Source: Gammaproteobacteria bacterium
GTDB taxonomy: Bacteria; Pseudomonadota; Gammaproteobacteria; Arenicellales; UBA868
Length of the DNA: 64,000 bases
NCBI GenBank assembly: GCA_022450155.1
Contig: JAKUQR010000017.1
Span: 1-64,000, forward strand
Direction: 5' to 3'
The notes beneath the pieces are model-generated. The model worked only from the letters and a program-made list of their open reading frames with translations, was not told the DNA's origin and did not search any database. Position numbers and translations under genes: made by a program. The stretch's first letter is position 1. The number at the start of each line of letters is the position of its first letter. This document shows positions 54,745-64,000 of the stretch, piece by piece.

Positions 54745-56588
54745 TGGGATTGTTTGGTGGAAGCAAGACGGTTTTTGTCGATTCAGATGTTCTCGTCGTC
54801 GGCGGCGGCATGGCAGGCTGCGGCGCTACTTACGAAACCAGGTACTGGGGTCGGGACCTGAAGATTGTCTGCGTCGAAAAGGCGAACATCGAACGCAGCG
54901 GTGCGGTTGCGCAGGGTTTGTATGCGATCAACTGTTACATGGGTATGCAGTGGGATGAGAACCAACCCGAAGACCACGTCCGCTATGCCCGCAACGACCT
55001 CATGGGTCTCGTGCGCGAAGACCTGGGTTACGACATTGCCCGCCACGTCGACTCTACCGTGCACATGTTCGAGGAGTGGGGCCTCCCGATCATGAAGGAC
55101 CCTGAAACCGGACACTATTTGCGCGAAGGCAAATGGCAGATCATGATTCACGGCGAAAGCTACAAGCCGATCGTCGCCGAGGCTGCTCGCAAGGCCGCTT
55201 CAGAGGTTTACAACCGTGTCATGGTAACCCACCTGCTGATGGACGAGACGAAGCCCAACCGGGTTGCCGGGGCTGTTGGCTTTAACGTCCGCACAGGGGA
55301 TTTCTGCGTCTTCCGTGCCAAAGCCGTAATCGTTTGCGCTGGCGGCGCGTCACACATCTATAAGCCCCGCTCAGTGGGAGAAGGCATGGGACGGACGTGG
55401 TATGCACCGTGGAGCAGTGCTTCAGCCTACGCATTGCCGATTCTCGTCGGCGCTAAGATGACGCAGATGGAGAACCGGATTGTACTGACCCGATTCAAGG
55501 ACGGTTACGGTCCGGTCGGCGCCTACTTTCTGCACCTCAAGACGTACACCGAGAATGCCTACGGAGACGAATACGAATCCAAGTGGTATGACCATACGAA
55601 GGAACTAGTCGGGGATTACATCGATCGCCACCCGGTGCCGACCTGCCTGCGCAACCACGCATTTCTCGAAGAGATCAAGGCCGGTCGTGGCCCCATCCGC
55701 ATGGTAACCAAGGAGGCTTTCCAGGATCCGCATAAGGAGCAAGTTGGCTGGGAGAACTTCTTGGGTATGACGATTGGGCAGGCAGTTGTCTGGGCTTCGC
55801 AGAACATCGATCCCAAGGAGATCAATCCCGAACTGACCACGTCCGAGCCCTATGTCATGGGATCCCATGCGACCTGTTCGGGCGCCTGGGCGAGTGGCCC
55901 TTCAGATTACGCACCGTCCGATTACCAGTGGGGGTACAACCGGATGATGACCGTCGAAGGGTTGTTTGGCGCTGGCGACACCATCGGTGGCACCGCGCAC
56001 AAGTTCTCGTCGGGATCCTTTGCCGAAGGTCGGATCGCCGCAAAGGCGGCTGTCAATTACGTGAACGACATGAAGAATGAAAAGTTTCAGGTCAGTGAAA
56101 AACAATACCAAGATCTGAAGAAGGTAATCTTCCAACCCCTGGAGAATTATCAGATTGGTCGGAATGAGATTGTCGCTGGAACCGTTTCACCGAGCTATAT
56201 CCTGCCTCTCCATGGTCTTCAACGTCTCGAGAAGATCATGGATGAGTATTGCGGCGGTATCAGTGCCCACTACATGACGAACGAACCGTTGCTCACCCGT
56301 GGACTGGAGTTGCTGGATATGCTGAAAGAAGACCTCGACCATCTCGCGGCGGAAGATCTTCACCAACTGATGCGGGCCTGGGAGCTGCAGCACCGGGTTC
56401 TGGCATCTGAATCAGTGACCCACCACACAATGTTCCGCACCGAAACCCGTTGGCCGGGGTATTACTATCGGGCCGATCATATGAAACTAAATGATACCGA
56501 TTGGCATTGCTTCACCTTATCCCAGTACGACCAAGAATCCGGGGAGTGGACTATGGAGAAAGCCCCTGTGTATCACATCGTTGATTGA
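54744..56588 (+). CDS. aprA: Adenylylsulfate reductase alpha subunit
   Basis: A 614-residue FAD subunit of dissimilatory APS reductase. FAD binding starts at VLVVGGGMAGCGATYETRYW; MQMENRIVLTRFKDGYGPVGA-type active-site regions (in parts from about 235) and GHATCSGAWAS-like segments are present. Sulfite adds to the flavin and is joined with AMP. It is coupled to aprB. No sat (ATP sulfurylase) or qmo genes occur in the next 7 kb. Confidence 0.95.
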   Translation: MGLFGGSKTVFVDSDVLVVGGGMAGCGATYETRYWGRDLKIVCVEKANIERSGAVAQGLYAINCYMGMQWDENQPEDHVRYARNDLMGLVREDLGYDIARHVDSTVHMFEEWGLPIMKDPETGHYLREGKWQIMIHGESYKPIVAEAARKAASEVYNRVMVTHLLMDETKPNRVAGAVGFNVRTGDFCVFRAKAVIVCAGGASHIYKPRSVGEGMGRTWYAPWSSASAYALPILVGAKMTQMENRIVLTRFKDGYGPVGAYFLHLKTYTENAYGDEYESKWYDHTKELVGDYIDRHPVPTCLRNHAFLEEIKAGRGPIRMVTKEAFQDPHKEQVGWENFLGMTIGQAVVWASQNIDPKEINPELTTSEPYVMGSHATCSGAWASGPSDYAPSDYQWGYNRMMTVEGLFGAGDTIGGTAHKFSSGSFAEGRIAAKAAVNYVNDMKNEKFQVSEKQYQDLKKVIFQPLENYQIGRNEIVAGTVSPSYILPLHGLQRLEKIMDEYCGGISAHYMTNEPLLTRGLELLDMLKEDLDHLAAEDLHQLMRAWELQHRVLASESVTHHTMFRTETRWPGYYYRADHMKLNDTDWHCFTLSQYDQESGEWTMEKAPVYHIVD

Positions 56589-56729
56589 ACGGGAGCCATC
56601 TTTCAAAACAGTTCTCTACGATGACGTGACTGTTGCGATCCGATCGGGCGCACCAACGCCGAGAGTTTCGCGCAGGCGCGACCTCAGAAAACACGCCGAT
56701 ACAGGTAATCCTGATGTCGCAGTGGTGAA

Positions 56730-57233
56730 ATGAAGGTTCTGCTGCTCGGTGATACCCATGGCTGGGTCGATGACTCAATCGTAGAACTGGCAGCCGGCAT
56801 GGAACTGGTCGTTCACACGGGTGACATCGGCAGTGCCTCGGTGCTGGCAGCGCTCAAATCCAGGTGTGGGAATGTGCTGGCGGTGGCTGGCAACAACGAT
56901 GTTCCTAAGAAGTGGTCAGTTGATGAGCATCACGTTTTGTCCGGACTGCCGGAAAGCCTGCAGATCGAATTACCAGGCGGTGTTCTTGCCATCGAACACG
57001 GTCACCGTATCTGGGACAGCGCCAATTACCATAGCCGGCTGCGCAACAAGTATCCTGATACCCGAGCGATTGCTTACGGTCATAGCCACATCAGACGAAT
57101 AGATACAACGAATCAGCCGTGGGTAATGAATCCTGGTGCCGCGGGACGAGTCAGAACCAAAGGAGGCGCATCATGCCTTGTGCTGACTGTTAAACCTGAC
57201 CGATGGAGCGTCCGGGAATTCGTCGCGGCATAA
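56730..57233 (+). CDS. YfcE/MJ0936-type metallophosphoesterase
   Basis: A 167-residue calcineurin-like phosphoesterase. Metal-binding motifs in order are LLGDTHGWVDD, VVHTGDIGSA, VAGNND, IEHGHRI and YGHSHIRR. Family members cleave phosphodiesters in vitro; the natural substrate is not known. The ATG is at 56730. A PhzF-like gene follows 39 bp downstream. Confidence 0.92.
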   Translation: MKVLLLGDTHGWVDDSIVELAAGMELVVHTGDIGSASVLAALKSRCGNVLAVAGNNDVPKKWSVDEHHVLSGLPESLQIELPGGVLAIEHGHRIWDSANYHSRLRNKYPDTRAIAYGHSHIRRIDTTNQPWVMNPGAAGRVRTKGGASCLVLTVKPDRWSVREFVAA

Positions 57234-57272
57234 ACGCAATTGAATTGACCCAGGCAATGCCGTAAATCGTCG

Positions 57273-58175
57273 GTGAAATACCACTACTTTATTTGTGACG
57301 TGTTTACCGAACAGCGGTTCGGAGGAAATCAGCTGGCTGTGTTGCCGGATGCCGAGACACTATCGGAATGGCAGATGCAGCAGATTGCGCGGGAGTTCAA
57401 TTTTTCAGAGACTGCATTTGTGTTGCCCGCTGAAACTGGCCACACACGAAAGGTGCGAATTTTTACCCCCACAACAGAAATCCCCTTCGCCGGCCACCCC
57501 AATATTGGGACTGCATTTGTTCTGGCCGAAACTGGAGCGCTTGGTAAAGAGATTCCCGGTGCCGTCTTTTTTGAAGAGGAGGCAGGTCTTGTGTCGATCG
57601 AGATTCAGGCCAATCTAGGCGCTCCAACCTCGTTTGAGCTCAAGGCACCACAGGTCCTGACACTGCAAGCATTCCCAGCGATCGGGTCAGTGGCTAAAGC
57701 TTTGTCCTTACGCGAAAACGAAATCGTTTTGACCACACATTCTCCAACGGTCGCATCGGTGGGGCTTCCTTTTCTTTTTGTGGAAGTGGCGGACTTGTCC
57801 GTCCTAGCCCAGGTACGCATTGATATGGCTGGGTTCGACCGTCTTCTTGTTGAAGGTGCAGTGCCTTATGTACATGTTTATACACCCAAGTCAGGTGGCA
57901 CTGATATTCAGGCCCGCGTATTTGCTCCTCTTGACGGTGTTGCTGAGGATCCGGCAACTGGTAGTGCAAACTGTGCACTGGCAGCTCTTTTGTCGCATTG
58001 TCGATCGGAGCGTGACGGTGAATTCAGCTGGAGCGTATTTCAAGGAGTAGAACTGGGTCGGCTGAGTGTTCTACGGATTCGTGCACGGAAAGAAAACGGT
58101 TGTGTTGTTGCCAGCTGGGTTGGCGGTACTTGTGTGATGGTCAGTGAGGGCTGGATCGATGTTGGTTGTAGCTGA
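57273..58175 (+). CDS. PhzF-family isomerase/epimerase-like protein
   Basis: A 300-residue two-domain PhzF-type protein. The catalytic Glu is in FNFSETAFVLP (about residue 44). The conserved FTPTTEIPFAGHPNIGTAF follows, and the second domain has GVAEDPATGSANCALAALL. PhzF acts in phenazine synthesis, but most homologues have unknown substrates and no phenazine genes are nearby. It starts with GTG at 57273. It is convergent with ppsA. Confidence 0.92.
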   Translation: MKYHYFICDVFTEQRFGGNQLAVLPDAETLSEWQMQQIAREFNFSETAFVLPAETGHTRKVRIFTPTTEIPFAGHPNIGTAFVLAETGALGKEIPGAVFFEEEAGLVSIEIQANLGAPTSFELKAPQVLTLQAFPAIGSVAKALSLRENEIVLTTHSPTVASVGLPFLFVEVADLSVLAQVRIDMAGFDRLLVEGAVPYVHVYTPKSGGTDIQARVFAPLDGVAEDPATGSANCALAALLSHCRSERDGEFSWSVFQGVELGRLSVLRIRARKENGCVVASWVGGTCVMVSEGWIDVGCS

Positions 58176-58185
58176 CAAAACTGAG

Positions 58186-60549
58186 TCAGGACTGTTCACC
58201 GCCAAGAAATAACCAGGTTTCAATGACGCTATCAGGGTTTAAAGACACGGTGTCGATGCCCTGTTCCATCAGCCAGCGTGCCAGATCAGGGTGGTCAGAT
58301 GGGCCTTGGCCACAGATCCCAACGTACTTACCCTGTTTTTGACAAGCCGAAATCGCTAGTTGCAGTAGCGTTTTGACAGCTGCATCGCGCTCATCGAACA
58401 GATGAGCAATGTCAGCCGAGTCGCGGTCCAGCCCCAAAGTGAGTTGGGTCATGTCATTCGAACCAATCGAAAAACCGTCAAAATGCTGTAGAAACGATTC
58501 TGCGAGGAGTGCATTTGATGGCAGTTCGCACATCATAATAATCTGAAGATCATTCTGACCGCGGTTCAGACCATTTTCTGCCAGCAAGGCAATCACCTGT
58601 TCTGCCTCCACCACCGTGCGCACGAATGGCACCATGATCCACAGGTTTGTTAGCCCCATCTCCTCACGAACATATTTGAGGGCACGGCATTCTAGTTCAA
58701 AGCACTCGCGAAACCTCGCGTCTAGATATCGAGATGCGCCTCTCAGACCGAGCATTGGGTTCTCCTCACGGGGTTCAAAGGTACTACCGCCGATGAGATT
58801 TGCGTATTCATTGGATTTGAAGTCGGACAACCGAACGATCACGGGATGTGGGGAAAAGGCGGCTGTAATCGTAGAGATGCCCTCGGCAAGCTTGCGTACA
58901 AAAAAGTCTACGGGGTCAGCATAACCGGCTGACGCGGCCTTGATCTGATCCCTGACGTCCTGAGATACCTGGTCACTGTGGAGCAGGGCCTTGGGATGAA
59001 TGCCAATGGTATTGTTGATGATAAACTCTAAACGCGCCAGACCCACACCTGCATTCGGCAGTTTCTGAAAATCAAAAGCCCGGTCGGGATTGCCGATATT
59101 CATGGTGATTTTGAAGGGCAGTTCGGGCATATCGCCGAGGTGGACAGTCTCGATCTCGAATTTCAGTTCTCCCTGATAAACATAGCCTGTATCCCCTTGG
59201 GCACAGCTGACAGTGGCAGTGCTGACTTTAGAGAGTTGTCGTGTGGCATCTCCGCAGCCGACAACGGCTGGAATACCGAGCTCCCGGGCGATGATGGCCG
59301 CGTGGCAGGTACGGCCGCCCCGGTTGGTGACAATTGCTGCTGCTCGTTTCATGACCGGCTCCCAGTCTGGATCGGTCATATCAGTCACCAGAATGTCACC
59401 CGTTTTTACTGCATCTAGTTCACTGATGGATGTCACAACCCGGACAGTGCCGCTGCCAATTTTCTGGCCAATGCTGCGACCTTCAGACAGCACTGGAGCG
59501 GTCTCTTTAAGATGATATCGCTCCAGTGACTGTTGTGTTACACGGCTTTTTACCGTTTCCGGCCGTGCCTGGAGGATCCACAGCTCGTGCGTTTCGCCAT
59601 CGAGACCCCACTCAATGTCCATAGGGCGACCGTAGTGCTGTTCTATTCGAATCGCCTGGTGTGCCAGTTCTTCGACCTGCTCATCAGACAGGGAAAAGCG
59701 CTGTCGCTCGGTTGCTGTTGTTTCAATTACACGTGTGGTCTCGGATGCAGAGTCGTCCGCATAGATCATCTTGCTGGCTTTGCTGCCGATTTTCCGGCGA
59801 AGGATAGCTGGTCGCTGGGCAAGCAAAGTGGGTTTGTGTACGTAGAACTCATCTGGGTTCACGGCGCCCTGCACTATGGTTTCACCAAGCCCCCATGAGG
59901 CCGTGATAAACACGACATCGTCATAACCAGATTCGGTATCAAGAGTAAACATCACACCACTTGATCCAAGATCACTGCGAACCATCTGTTGTATGCCAAC
60001 TGATAGAGCCACTTCACTATGGTCGTAGCCCTGGTGGACCCGATAAGCAATCGCCCGATCGTTGAAAAGCGATGCAAATACTTCGCGGACAGCTGGCAGC
60101 ACGTGTGTTATGCCTCGAACGTTGAGAAAAGTCTCCTGCTGGCCAGCAAAAGATGCGTCGGGCAGGTCCTCAGCGGTTGCAGAAGACCGCACGGCGACAG
60201 GGGTGTCAGCTGAAGTCCCTAATTTCCGGTAGGCGGCTTCAATCGCATCTTCCAGATCACCTGGCAGTGGTGCGTTTGTAAGCCACTCTCTGATTGTGGC
60301 ACCCACCTCGGCCAGCTGTTTCACATTGCTGACGTCCAGTTGAGCCAGGGCTGTTTCAATTTGATCCTTCAGTCCGGAGGTCGCCAGATGATTGTGGTAT
60401 GCATGGGCAGTGGTCGCAAATCCCCCCGGGACTTGAATCCCGGCAGAAGACAAGCTGGAAATCATCTCGCCCAATGATGCGTTTTTGCCGCCAACGCGGC
60501 TCACATCATCCAGGCTTATCTGGTCGAGCCAGGCAATGTATTCTTTCAC
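58186..60549 (-). CDS. ppsA: Phosphoenolpyruvate synthase
   Basis: A 787-residue pyruvate, water dikinase (E. coli 792), making PEP from pyruvate and ATP for gluconeogenesis. The ATP-grasp part is N-terminal ([31 protein letters not shown]). The phosphohistidine is in [21 protein letters not shown] (about residue 418), and the PEP-binding barrel ends with [11 protein letters not shown]. It starts with a GTG at 60549 and is divergent from ppsR. Confidence 0.97.
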   Translation of the reverse strand: MKEYIAWLDQISLDDVSRVGGKNASLGEMISSLSSAGIQVPGGFATTAHAYHNHLATSGLKDQIETALAQLDVSNVKQLAEVGATIREWLTNAPLPGDLEDAIEAAYRKLGTSADTPVAVRSSATAEDLPDASFAGQQETFLNVRGITHVLPAVREVFASLFNDRAIAYRVHQGYDHSEVALSVGIQQMVRSDLGSSGVMFTLDTESGYDDVVFITASWGLGETIVQGAVNPDEFYVHKPTLLAQRPAILRRKIGSKASKMIYADDSASETTRVIETTATERQRFSLSDEQVEELAHQAIRIEQHYGRPMDIEWGLDGETHELWILQARPETVKSRVTQQSLERYHLKETAPVLSEGRSIGQKIGSGTVRVVTSISELDAVKTGDILVTDMTDPDWEPVMKRAAAIVTNRGGRTCHAAIIARELGIPAVVGCGDATRQLSKVSTATVSCAQGDTGYVYQGELKFEIETVHLGDMPELPFKITMNIGNPDRAFDFQKLPNAGVGLARLEFIINNTIGIHPKALLHSDQVSQDVRDQIKAASAGYADPVDFFVRKLAEGISTITAAFSPHPVIVRLSDFKSNEYANLIGGSTFEPREENPMLGLRGASRYLDARFRECFELECRALKYVREEMGLTNLWIMVPFVRTVVEAEQVIALLAENGLNRGQNDLQIIMMCELPSNALLAESFLQHFDGFSIGSNDMTQLTLGLDRDSADIAHLFDERDAAVKTLLQLAISACQKQGKYVGICGQGPSDHPDLARWLMEQGIDTVSLNPDSVIETWLFLGGEQS

Positions 60550-60684
60550 TTGCGCACCATTTGTTAGACAATATTATGTGGCCAGTCCGCTTCAATGTTG
60601 TTCAGCAGCTGGCTGGAGCAGAACCAGTAACTTGTCGGCCAGGGTCTATTCTGCTCGACAGACCCGTTGCGAGGCTAGACCGAA

Positions 60685-61509
60685 TTGCCCGAAAGAACCG
60701 TATTTGTTGTGTCCGACCGGACCGGGATCACCGCAGAGATCCTGAGTCACAGCTTATTGACCCAGTTCCCAGACGTGATATTTCACACAAGAGCCCTGCC
60801 ATTTGTGGACACTCCTGAAAAGGTGGTAGACGCGGTTCGCGAGATTAACGAAGTGGCTGACAATGACACGGCGAGACCCCTGATCTTTGCCACTTTTATC
60901 AGTCCACAGTTGTTTGAAGGTATTCGGCGTGCCCGCGGCTTTTTCGTTGATTTATTTGGAACTTTTCTTAAGCCGTTAGAGAAGGAATTGCAGTTGGAGT
61001 CGAGCCATGAAATCGGCCACAGTCATGGTGTGGTCAACCGGGATCGCTACACCTCTCGTATCCGTGCCGTCCATTATGCGATGGACTGTGACGATGGTGT
61101 CAGTATCGACGACTATAACAAGGCGGATCTCATCATTTTGGGCGTATCGAGAACCGGTAAAACCCCAGTCTGTTTGTATCTGGCGATTCAATTCGGTCTA
61201 TTTTGCGCCAATTACCCACTGACTGAAGAAGATTTTAGCGATGGTGTGTTGCCGGCTATTCTGCGGCCGTTTCGAGGCCGTTTGTTTGGACTCACCATCG
61301 ATTCAGACCGCCTTTGCCAGATTCGTTCGGAGCGCAGACCGAATAGCCGTTATTCATCTCGGCAACAGTGTGAATATGAGCTGGCGCAGGGCCAGGCAGT
61401 ATTTCGGCACCAAGCTATTCCGTTTGCAGATACGACCCAGATGTCGATAGAAGAAATAGGCACGACGATTCTTCAGAAGATGCAGATACGACGGGAACTG
61501 CGCGGCTGA
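60685..61509 (+). CDS. ppsR: PEP synthase regulatory protein (kinase/pyrophosphorylase)
   Basis: A 274-residue DUF299-family enzyme that inactivates PEP synthase by ADP-dependent phosphorylation and reactivates it by phosphorolysis. [19 protein letters not shown] is the N-terminal signature and [15 protein letters not shown] the phosphate loop (about residue 155). The start is a TTG at 60685. Its divergent position next to ppsA (135 bp) supports the pairing. Confidence 0.93.
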   Translation: MPERTVFVVSDRTGITAEILSHSLLTQFPDVIFHTRALPFVDTPEKVVDAVREINEVADNDTARPLIFATFISPQLFEGIRRARGFFVDLFGTFLKPLEKELQLESSHEIGHSHGVVNRDRYTSRIRAVHYAMDCDDGVSIDDYNKADLIILGVSRTGKTPVCLYLAIQFGLFCANYPLTEEDFSDGVLPAILRPFRGRLFGLTIDSDRLCQIRSERRPNSRYSSRQQCEYELAQGQAVFRHQAIPFADTTQMSIEEIGTTILQKMQIRRELRG

Positions 61510-61528
61510 GGCTTGTCTCAACGGTGCG

Positions 61529-61861
61529 CTGAAAAGATGGGAAATCCCCCGGGTCGCGTTTGCCAGTCTTGGTTGTCCCAAGGCCCTGGTTGATTCTGAG
61601 CGGATTCTGACCCAGCTGCATGCTGAGGGTTATGCCCTTTCAGACAGTTATTCAGATGCGAGCATAGTGGTGGTCAATACTTGCGGCTTTATCGAGGCTG
61701 CCGTTGAAGAATCCCTGGAGGCGATAACCCAAGCACTAGACGAAAACGGGAGAGTCATTGTCACTGGATGCCTGGCAACCGGGAATCAGAACATCCTGCG
61801 GCGTTTCCCCGGGTTGGTTGCTGTAACCGGAGATGGTTCTGTCGAGGCCACAAGGTCCTGA
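61529..61861 (+). pseudogene. rimO: RimO (ribosomal protein S12 methylthiotransferase) N-terminal fragment
   Basis: The frame encodes only the UPF0004 domain of Rim[40 protein letters not shown] and [13 protein letters not shown] carry the three Cys of the auxiliary [4Fe-4S] cluster. It ends at a stop (61859-61861) where the radical-SAM and TRAM domains should begin. No ATG, GTG or TTG lies between the upstream in-frame stop at 61457 and the domain; a CTG at 61529 is the only near-start. The remaining part is not found before prfC. It is thus a broken gene. Confidence 0.8.
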
Positions 61862-61924
61862 AGGATTTTCGGGGAAAGCGCTGGCTAGAACCACCAGCGG
61901 AGGCCCCGATGGCTCGATGTTCGC

Positions 61925-61930
61925 TATAAT
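61925..61930 (+). promoter_or_regulatory. -10 element of prfC
   Basis: A perfect TATAAT followed by TCGCGC, 33 bases before the prfC ATG. No clear -35 hexamer lies 16-18 bases upstream, where the sequence is GC-rich (rimO remnant tail). Confidence 0.4.
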
Positions 61931-61963
61931 TCGCGCTTTTTCACGCCCTTGCTGGCTTGAGTC

Positions 61964-63544
61964 ATGGATGAACACGTAAACCAAGTTAATCGTCGGCGGA
62001 CTTTCGCCATCATCTCGCATCCCGATGCGGGGAAGACGACCCTGACGGAGAAATTTCTTCACTACGGTGGCGCTATTCAGGCTGCGGGTACGGTGCGAGC
62101 CCGTAAGACAGGACGCTATGCGACTTCAGACTGGATGAAGATGGAAAAGGAAAGAGGGATATCCGTAACGTCTTCAGTCATGCAGTTTGAGTATCGTGAA
62201 CATGTCATCAATCTGTTAGACACGCCAGGGCATGCCGATTTCTCGGAGGATACCTATCGGACTTTGACGGCGGTGGATTCCGCACTGATGGTAATTGATG
62301 CAGCAAAGGGCGTAGAAAACAGAACCATCAAGCTTATGGAGGTGTGCAGGCTGCGTGACACACCGATCATGACATTCATCAACAAGCTCGATCGGGAAGG
62401 TCGGGATCCGGTAGAACTGCTGGACGAGGTAGAGTCGGTGTTGGGAATTCGGTGCGCACCCATGACATGGCCAGTGGGGACCGGTCGCCATTTTTGTGGG
62501 GTCTACCGACTTTACGATGACAGCATTCACCTATTTGAAAGAAAATCAGGAAATTCAGTAGCCGGTGAAAGAACAATCTGCGGAATTTCAAATCATGATC
62601 TGGACGACGCGATTGGTGCAGATGCTGATCGCCTGCGGGAGGAGATCGAATTGCTGACTGGAGCCAGCAACACTTTCGATCTCCAGGCTTATCTGCAGGC
62701 GCGGTTAACGCCTGTTTTTTTTGGTTCAGCACTTGCCGGTGAAGGTACTGACGAGTTGATTGACTGTTTTGTAGACTACGCGCCCTGCCCGGGAGTTCGG
62801 GATGCCGGTTCTCGAGAAGTCGACAGCAGTGAGCAGGTATTCACCGGGTTTGTCTTCAAGATTCAGGCTAACATGGATCCATCACATCATGATCGGGTAG
62901 CATTTCTGCGCATCAATTCCGGTGTTTATCGGCCGGGTATCAAGCTTCATCAAGTCCGGGCAAACCGGACCACGCCGATTCACAGGGCCATCACTTTTCT
63001 GGCTTCAAAGCGTGAGTCGGCGGAGTCGGCGTACGCAGGCGACATCATCGGCTTGCACAACCACGGTACTATCCAGATCGGTGACACGTTTACCGAGGGG
63101 GAGACTCTGAAGTTTTCCGGTGTGCCCAATTTTGCCCCTGAGCTTTTTCGGCGGGTGCGGCTCGGTGACCCTTTGCGGGCAAAGGCGCTGCATAAAGGGT
63201 TGGACCAGTTGAGCGAAGAGGGTGCGACCCAGGTGTTCAGGCCGCTGGCGTCGAACGATGTGATCCTGGGCGCGATCGGAATCCTGCAGTTTGACGTGGT
63301 CGTACATCGCCTGCGACATGAATATGGTGTGGACTGCAGCTTTGAACCGGTGCAGGTGGTAACCGCCCGCTGGGTTGCCTGCGATAAAAAGTCTGATTTT
63401 GAAGCGTTTCAGAGAAAAGCTCGACAGAATCTGGCACTGGATGCGGGTGGAGATCTGGCCTATATCGCACCGAATCTGGCTAATTTACATCTGGCCATGG
63501 AGCGCTGGCCGGATGTTCAGTTCAGAAATACTAAGGAGTTATAG
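61964..63544 (+). CDS. prfC: Peptide chain release factor 3
   Basis: A 526-residue translational GTPase (E. coli 529) that recycles RF1/RF2. The G motifs are [30 protein letters not shown] and [31 protein letters not shown] is the RF3 switch I. Beta-barrel domains II and III follow. The ATG is at 61964. Confidence 0.96.
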   Translation: MDEHVNQVNRRRTFAIISHPDAGKTTLTEKFLHYGGAIQAAGTVRARKTGRYATSDWMKMEKERGISVTSSVMQFEYREHVINLLDTPGHADFSEDTYRTLTAVDSALMVIDAAKGVENRTIKLMEVCRLRDTPIMTFINKLDREGRDPVELLDEVESVLGIRCAPMTWPVGTGRHFCGVYRLYDDSIHLFERKSGNSVAGERTICGISNHDLDDAIGADADRLREEIELLTGASNTFDLQAYLQARLTPVFFGSALAGEGTDELIDCFVDYAPCPGVRDAGSREVDSSEQVFTGFVFKIQANMDPSHHDRVAFLRINSGVYRPGIKLHQVRANRTTPIHRAITFLASKRESAESAYAGDIIGLHNHGTIQIGDTFTEGETLKFSGVPNFAPELFRRVRLGDPLRAKALHKGLDQLSEEGATQVFRPLASNDVILGAIGILQFDVVVHRLRHEYGVDCSFEPVQVVTARWVACDKKSDFEAFQRKARQNLALDAGGDLAYIAPNLANLHLAMERWPDVQFRNTKEL

Positions 63545-63838
63545 TAATATAATAACTTTATTAAATAATTATTTTATAAAAATAAACCACTATTAATCAA
63601 TCTCCAATGATGTGTTCGCGACGGCTGGATGTCAGTCAGTCTTATAGGCTGTGCCGTTGATCAATCCCGCTGACGCTGGGCAATTGGGCAACTGGATACC
63701 CGTGCCGTTGCCAGGGTCTGGCGGATCTGGATTAGAAAACCTGAGCGCAATCAAAGTACCGACACAAATTTGAGTTACGACTCTTGCAGGTTGCGCGATA
63801 CACTTCCCTGGTATAGATAAACCCCTGGAGAGCTTTAG
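63545..63838. other. Non-coding region between prfC and cytochrome c gene
   Basis: The first 60 bases are strongly AT-rich with a weak AT hairpin, perhaps the end of the prfC transcript. The rest holds no open frame of note. It likely contains the promoter of the cytochrome gene. Confidence 0.4.
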
Positions 63839-64000
63839 ATGAAATTTACCAAAGTGCTGATGCTGGCCTCAGTGATGATGGGTTCAGCTGCATGGACAGC
63901 AGGTGTTAGCGCTGACGGACAAGCAGTCTACAACAGTGGCTGTATGGCCTGTCATATGTCCGGTGCTGCCGGCGCACCTAAACTGGGCGACAAAGAAGCC
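63839..64000 (+). CDS. c-type cytochrome (c5-like), partial
   Basis: The gene runs off the window end; the first 54 residues are seen. An N-terminal signal peptide (MKFTKVLMLASVMMGSAAW, cleavage probably after VSA) is followed by the heme-binding motif CMACH in QAVYNSGCMACHMSG. It is a small periplasmic monohaem cytochrome, like c5. The ATG at 63839 has GGAGAG 7 bases before it. It could carry electrons from sulfur oxidation, but this is inference. Confidence 0.88.
   Translation, partial: MKFTKVLMLASVMMGSAAWTAGVSADGQAVYNSGCMACHMSGAAGAPKLGDKEA

Noticed and set aside
54783-55151. Antisense open frame in aprA.
   Set aside because: It is a frame shadow of the GC-rich codons of aprA and shows no domain.
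58172-58189. Small stem CTGAC/GTCAG between phzF-like gene and ppsA.
   Set aside because: It has only five base pairs, an eight-base loop and no T-run, and overlaps coding sequence.
1-64000. tRNA genes, CRISPR arrays, insertion sequences and prophage genes.
   Set aside because: I looked for T-loop motifs, regularly spaced repeats, transposase and integrase motifs and saw none.

Overview
The window is a stretch of bacterial chromosome. Its housekeeping genes (mnmA, clpS-clpA, purN-purM, hda, proS, lgt, ppsA with its regulator ppsR, prfC) point to a gammaproteobacterium. A dissimilatory APS reductase with its membrane anchor (aprM-aprB-aprA) suggests a sulfur oxidiser. Isocitrate lyase, acetoacetyl-CoA synthetase, PEP synthase and many acyl-CoA and oxygenase genes suggest it also grows on organic carbon. 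This is inference from gene content; no rRNA or other strong taxonomic marker is present.

Layout. (1) 0.3-5.7 kb: a VOC-family remnant, then an acyl-CoA catabolic group: two divergent acyl-CoA dehydrogenase subunits, an ADP-forming-type acyl-CoA synthetase and a crotonase. (2) 5.8-9.5 kb: a heterodimeric ABC exporter with one degenerate ATP site. (3) 9.8-31.9 kb: an accessory, largely catabolic region: ChaC-like protein, DMT permease, PhyH-type dioxygenase, mandelate-racemase-like enzyme, DUF1330, class III aminotransferase, Old-Yellow-Enzyme/FAD/Fe-S fusion, class V aminotransferase-like protein, three MFS carriers counting the one at 32.3 kb, 2-hydroxyacid dehydrogenase, flavin monooxygenase, rhodanese, glutathione peroxidase, an unrecognised Cys-rich protein next to a Rieske oxygenase, leuCD without leuB, thioesterase, NTF2-like protein and RidA. 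(4) 32.3-37.3 kb: transport genes in two overlapping pairs, MFS-CLC and MATE-kinase. (5) 37.3-50.1 kb: mnmA, a secreted unknown, a 5'-truncated LysR gene abutting aceA, clpSA, purMN, a CDP-alcohol phosphotransferase with hda, arsC, a LysM lipoprotein and proS. (6) 50.3-64 kb: acetoacetyl-CoA synthetase, lgt, aprMBA, a phosphodiesterase, PhzF-like protein, ppsA/ppsR, a broken rimO, prfC and the start of a cytochrome c.

How it fits together. The acyl-CoA enzymes and oxygenases would feed acetyl-CoA or C4 units to central metabolism, where isocitrate lyase and PEP synthase allow net carbon gain. AprMBA would oxidise sulfite to APS and pass electrons to the membrane. The substrate of the 11-31 kb region cannot be named from sequence. 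The most unusual items are the CLC protein lacking its gating glutamate, the mandelate-racemase-like enzyme with Arg in place of the second catalytic Lys, the unrecognised Cys-rich protein beside the Rieske oxygenase, the truncated LysR/aceA junction, and the rimO fragment. No tRNA, rRNA, CRISPR array, insertion sequence or phage gene was recognised.
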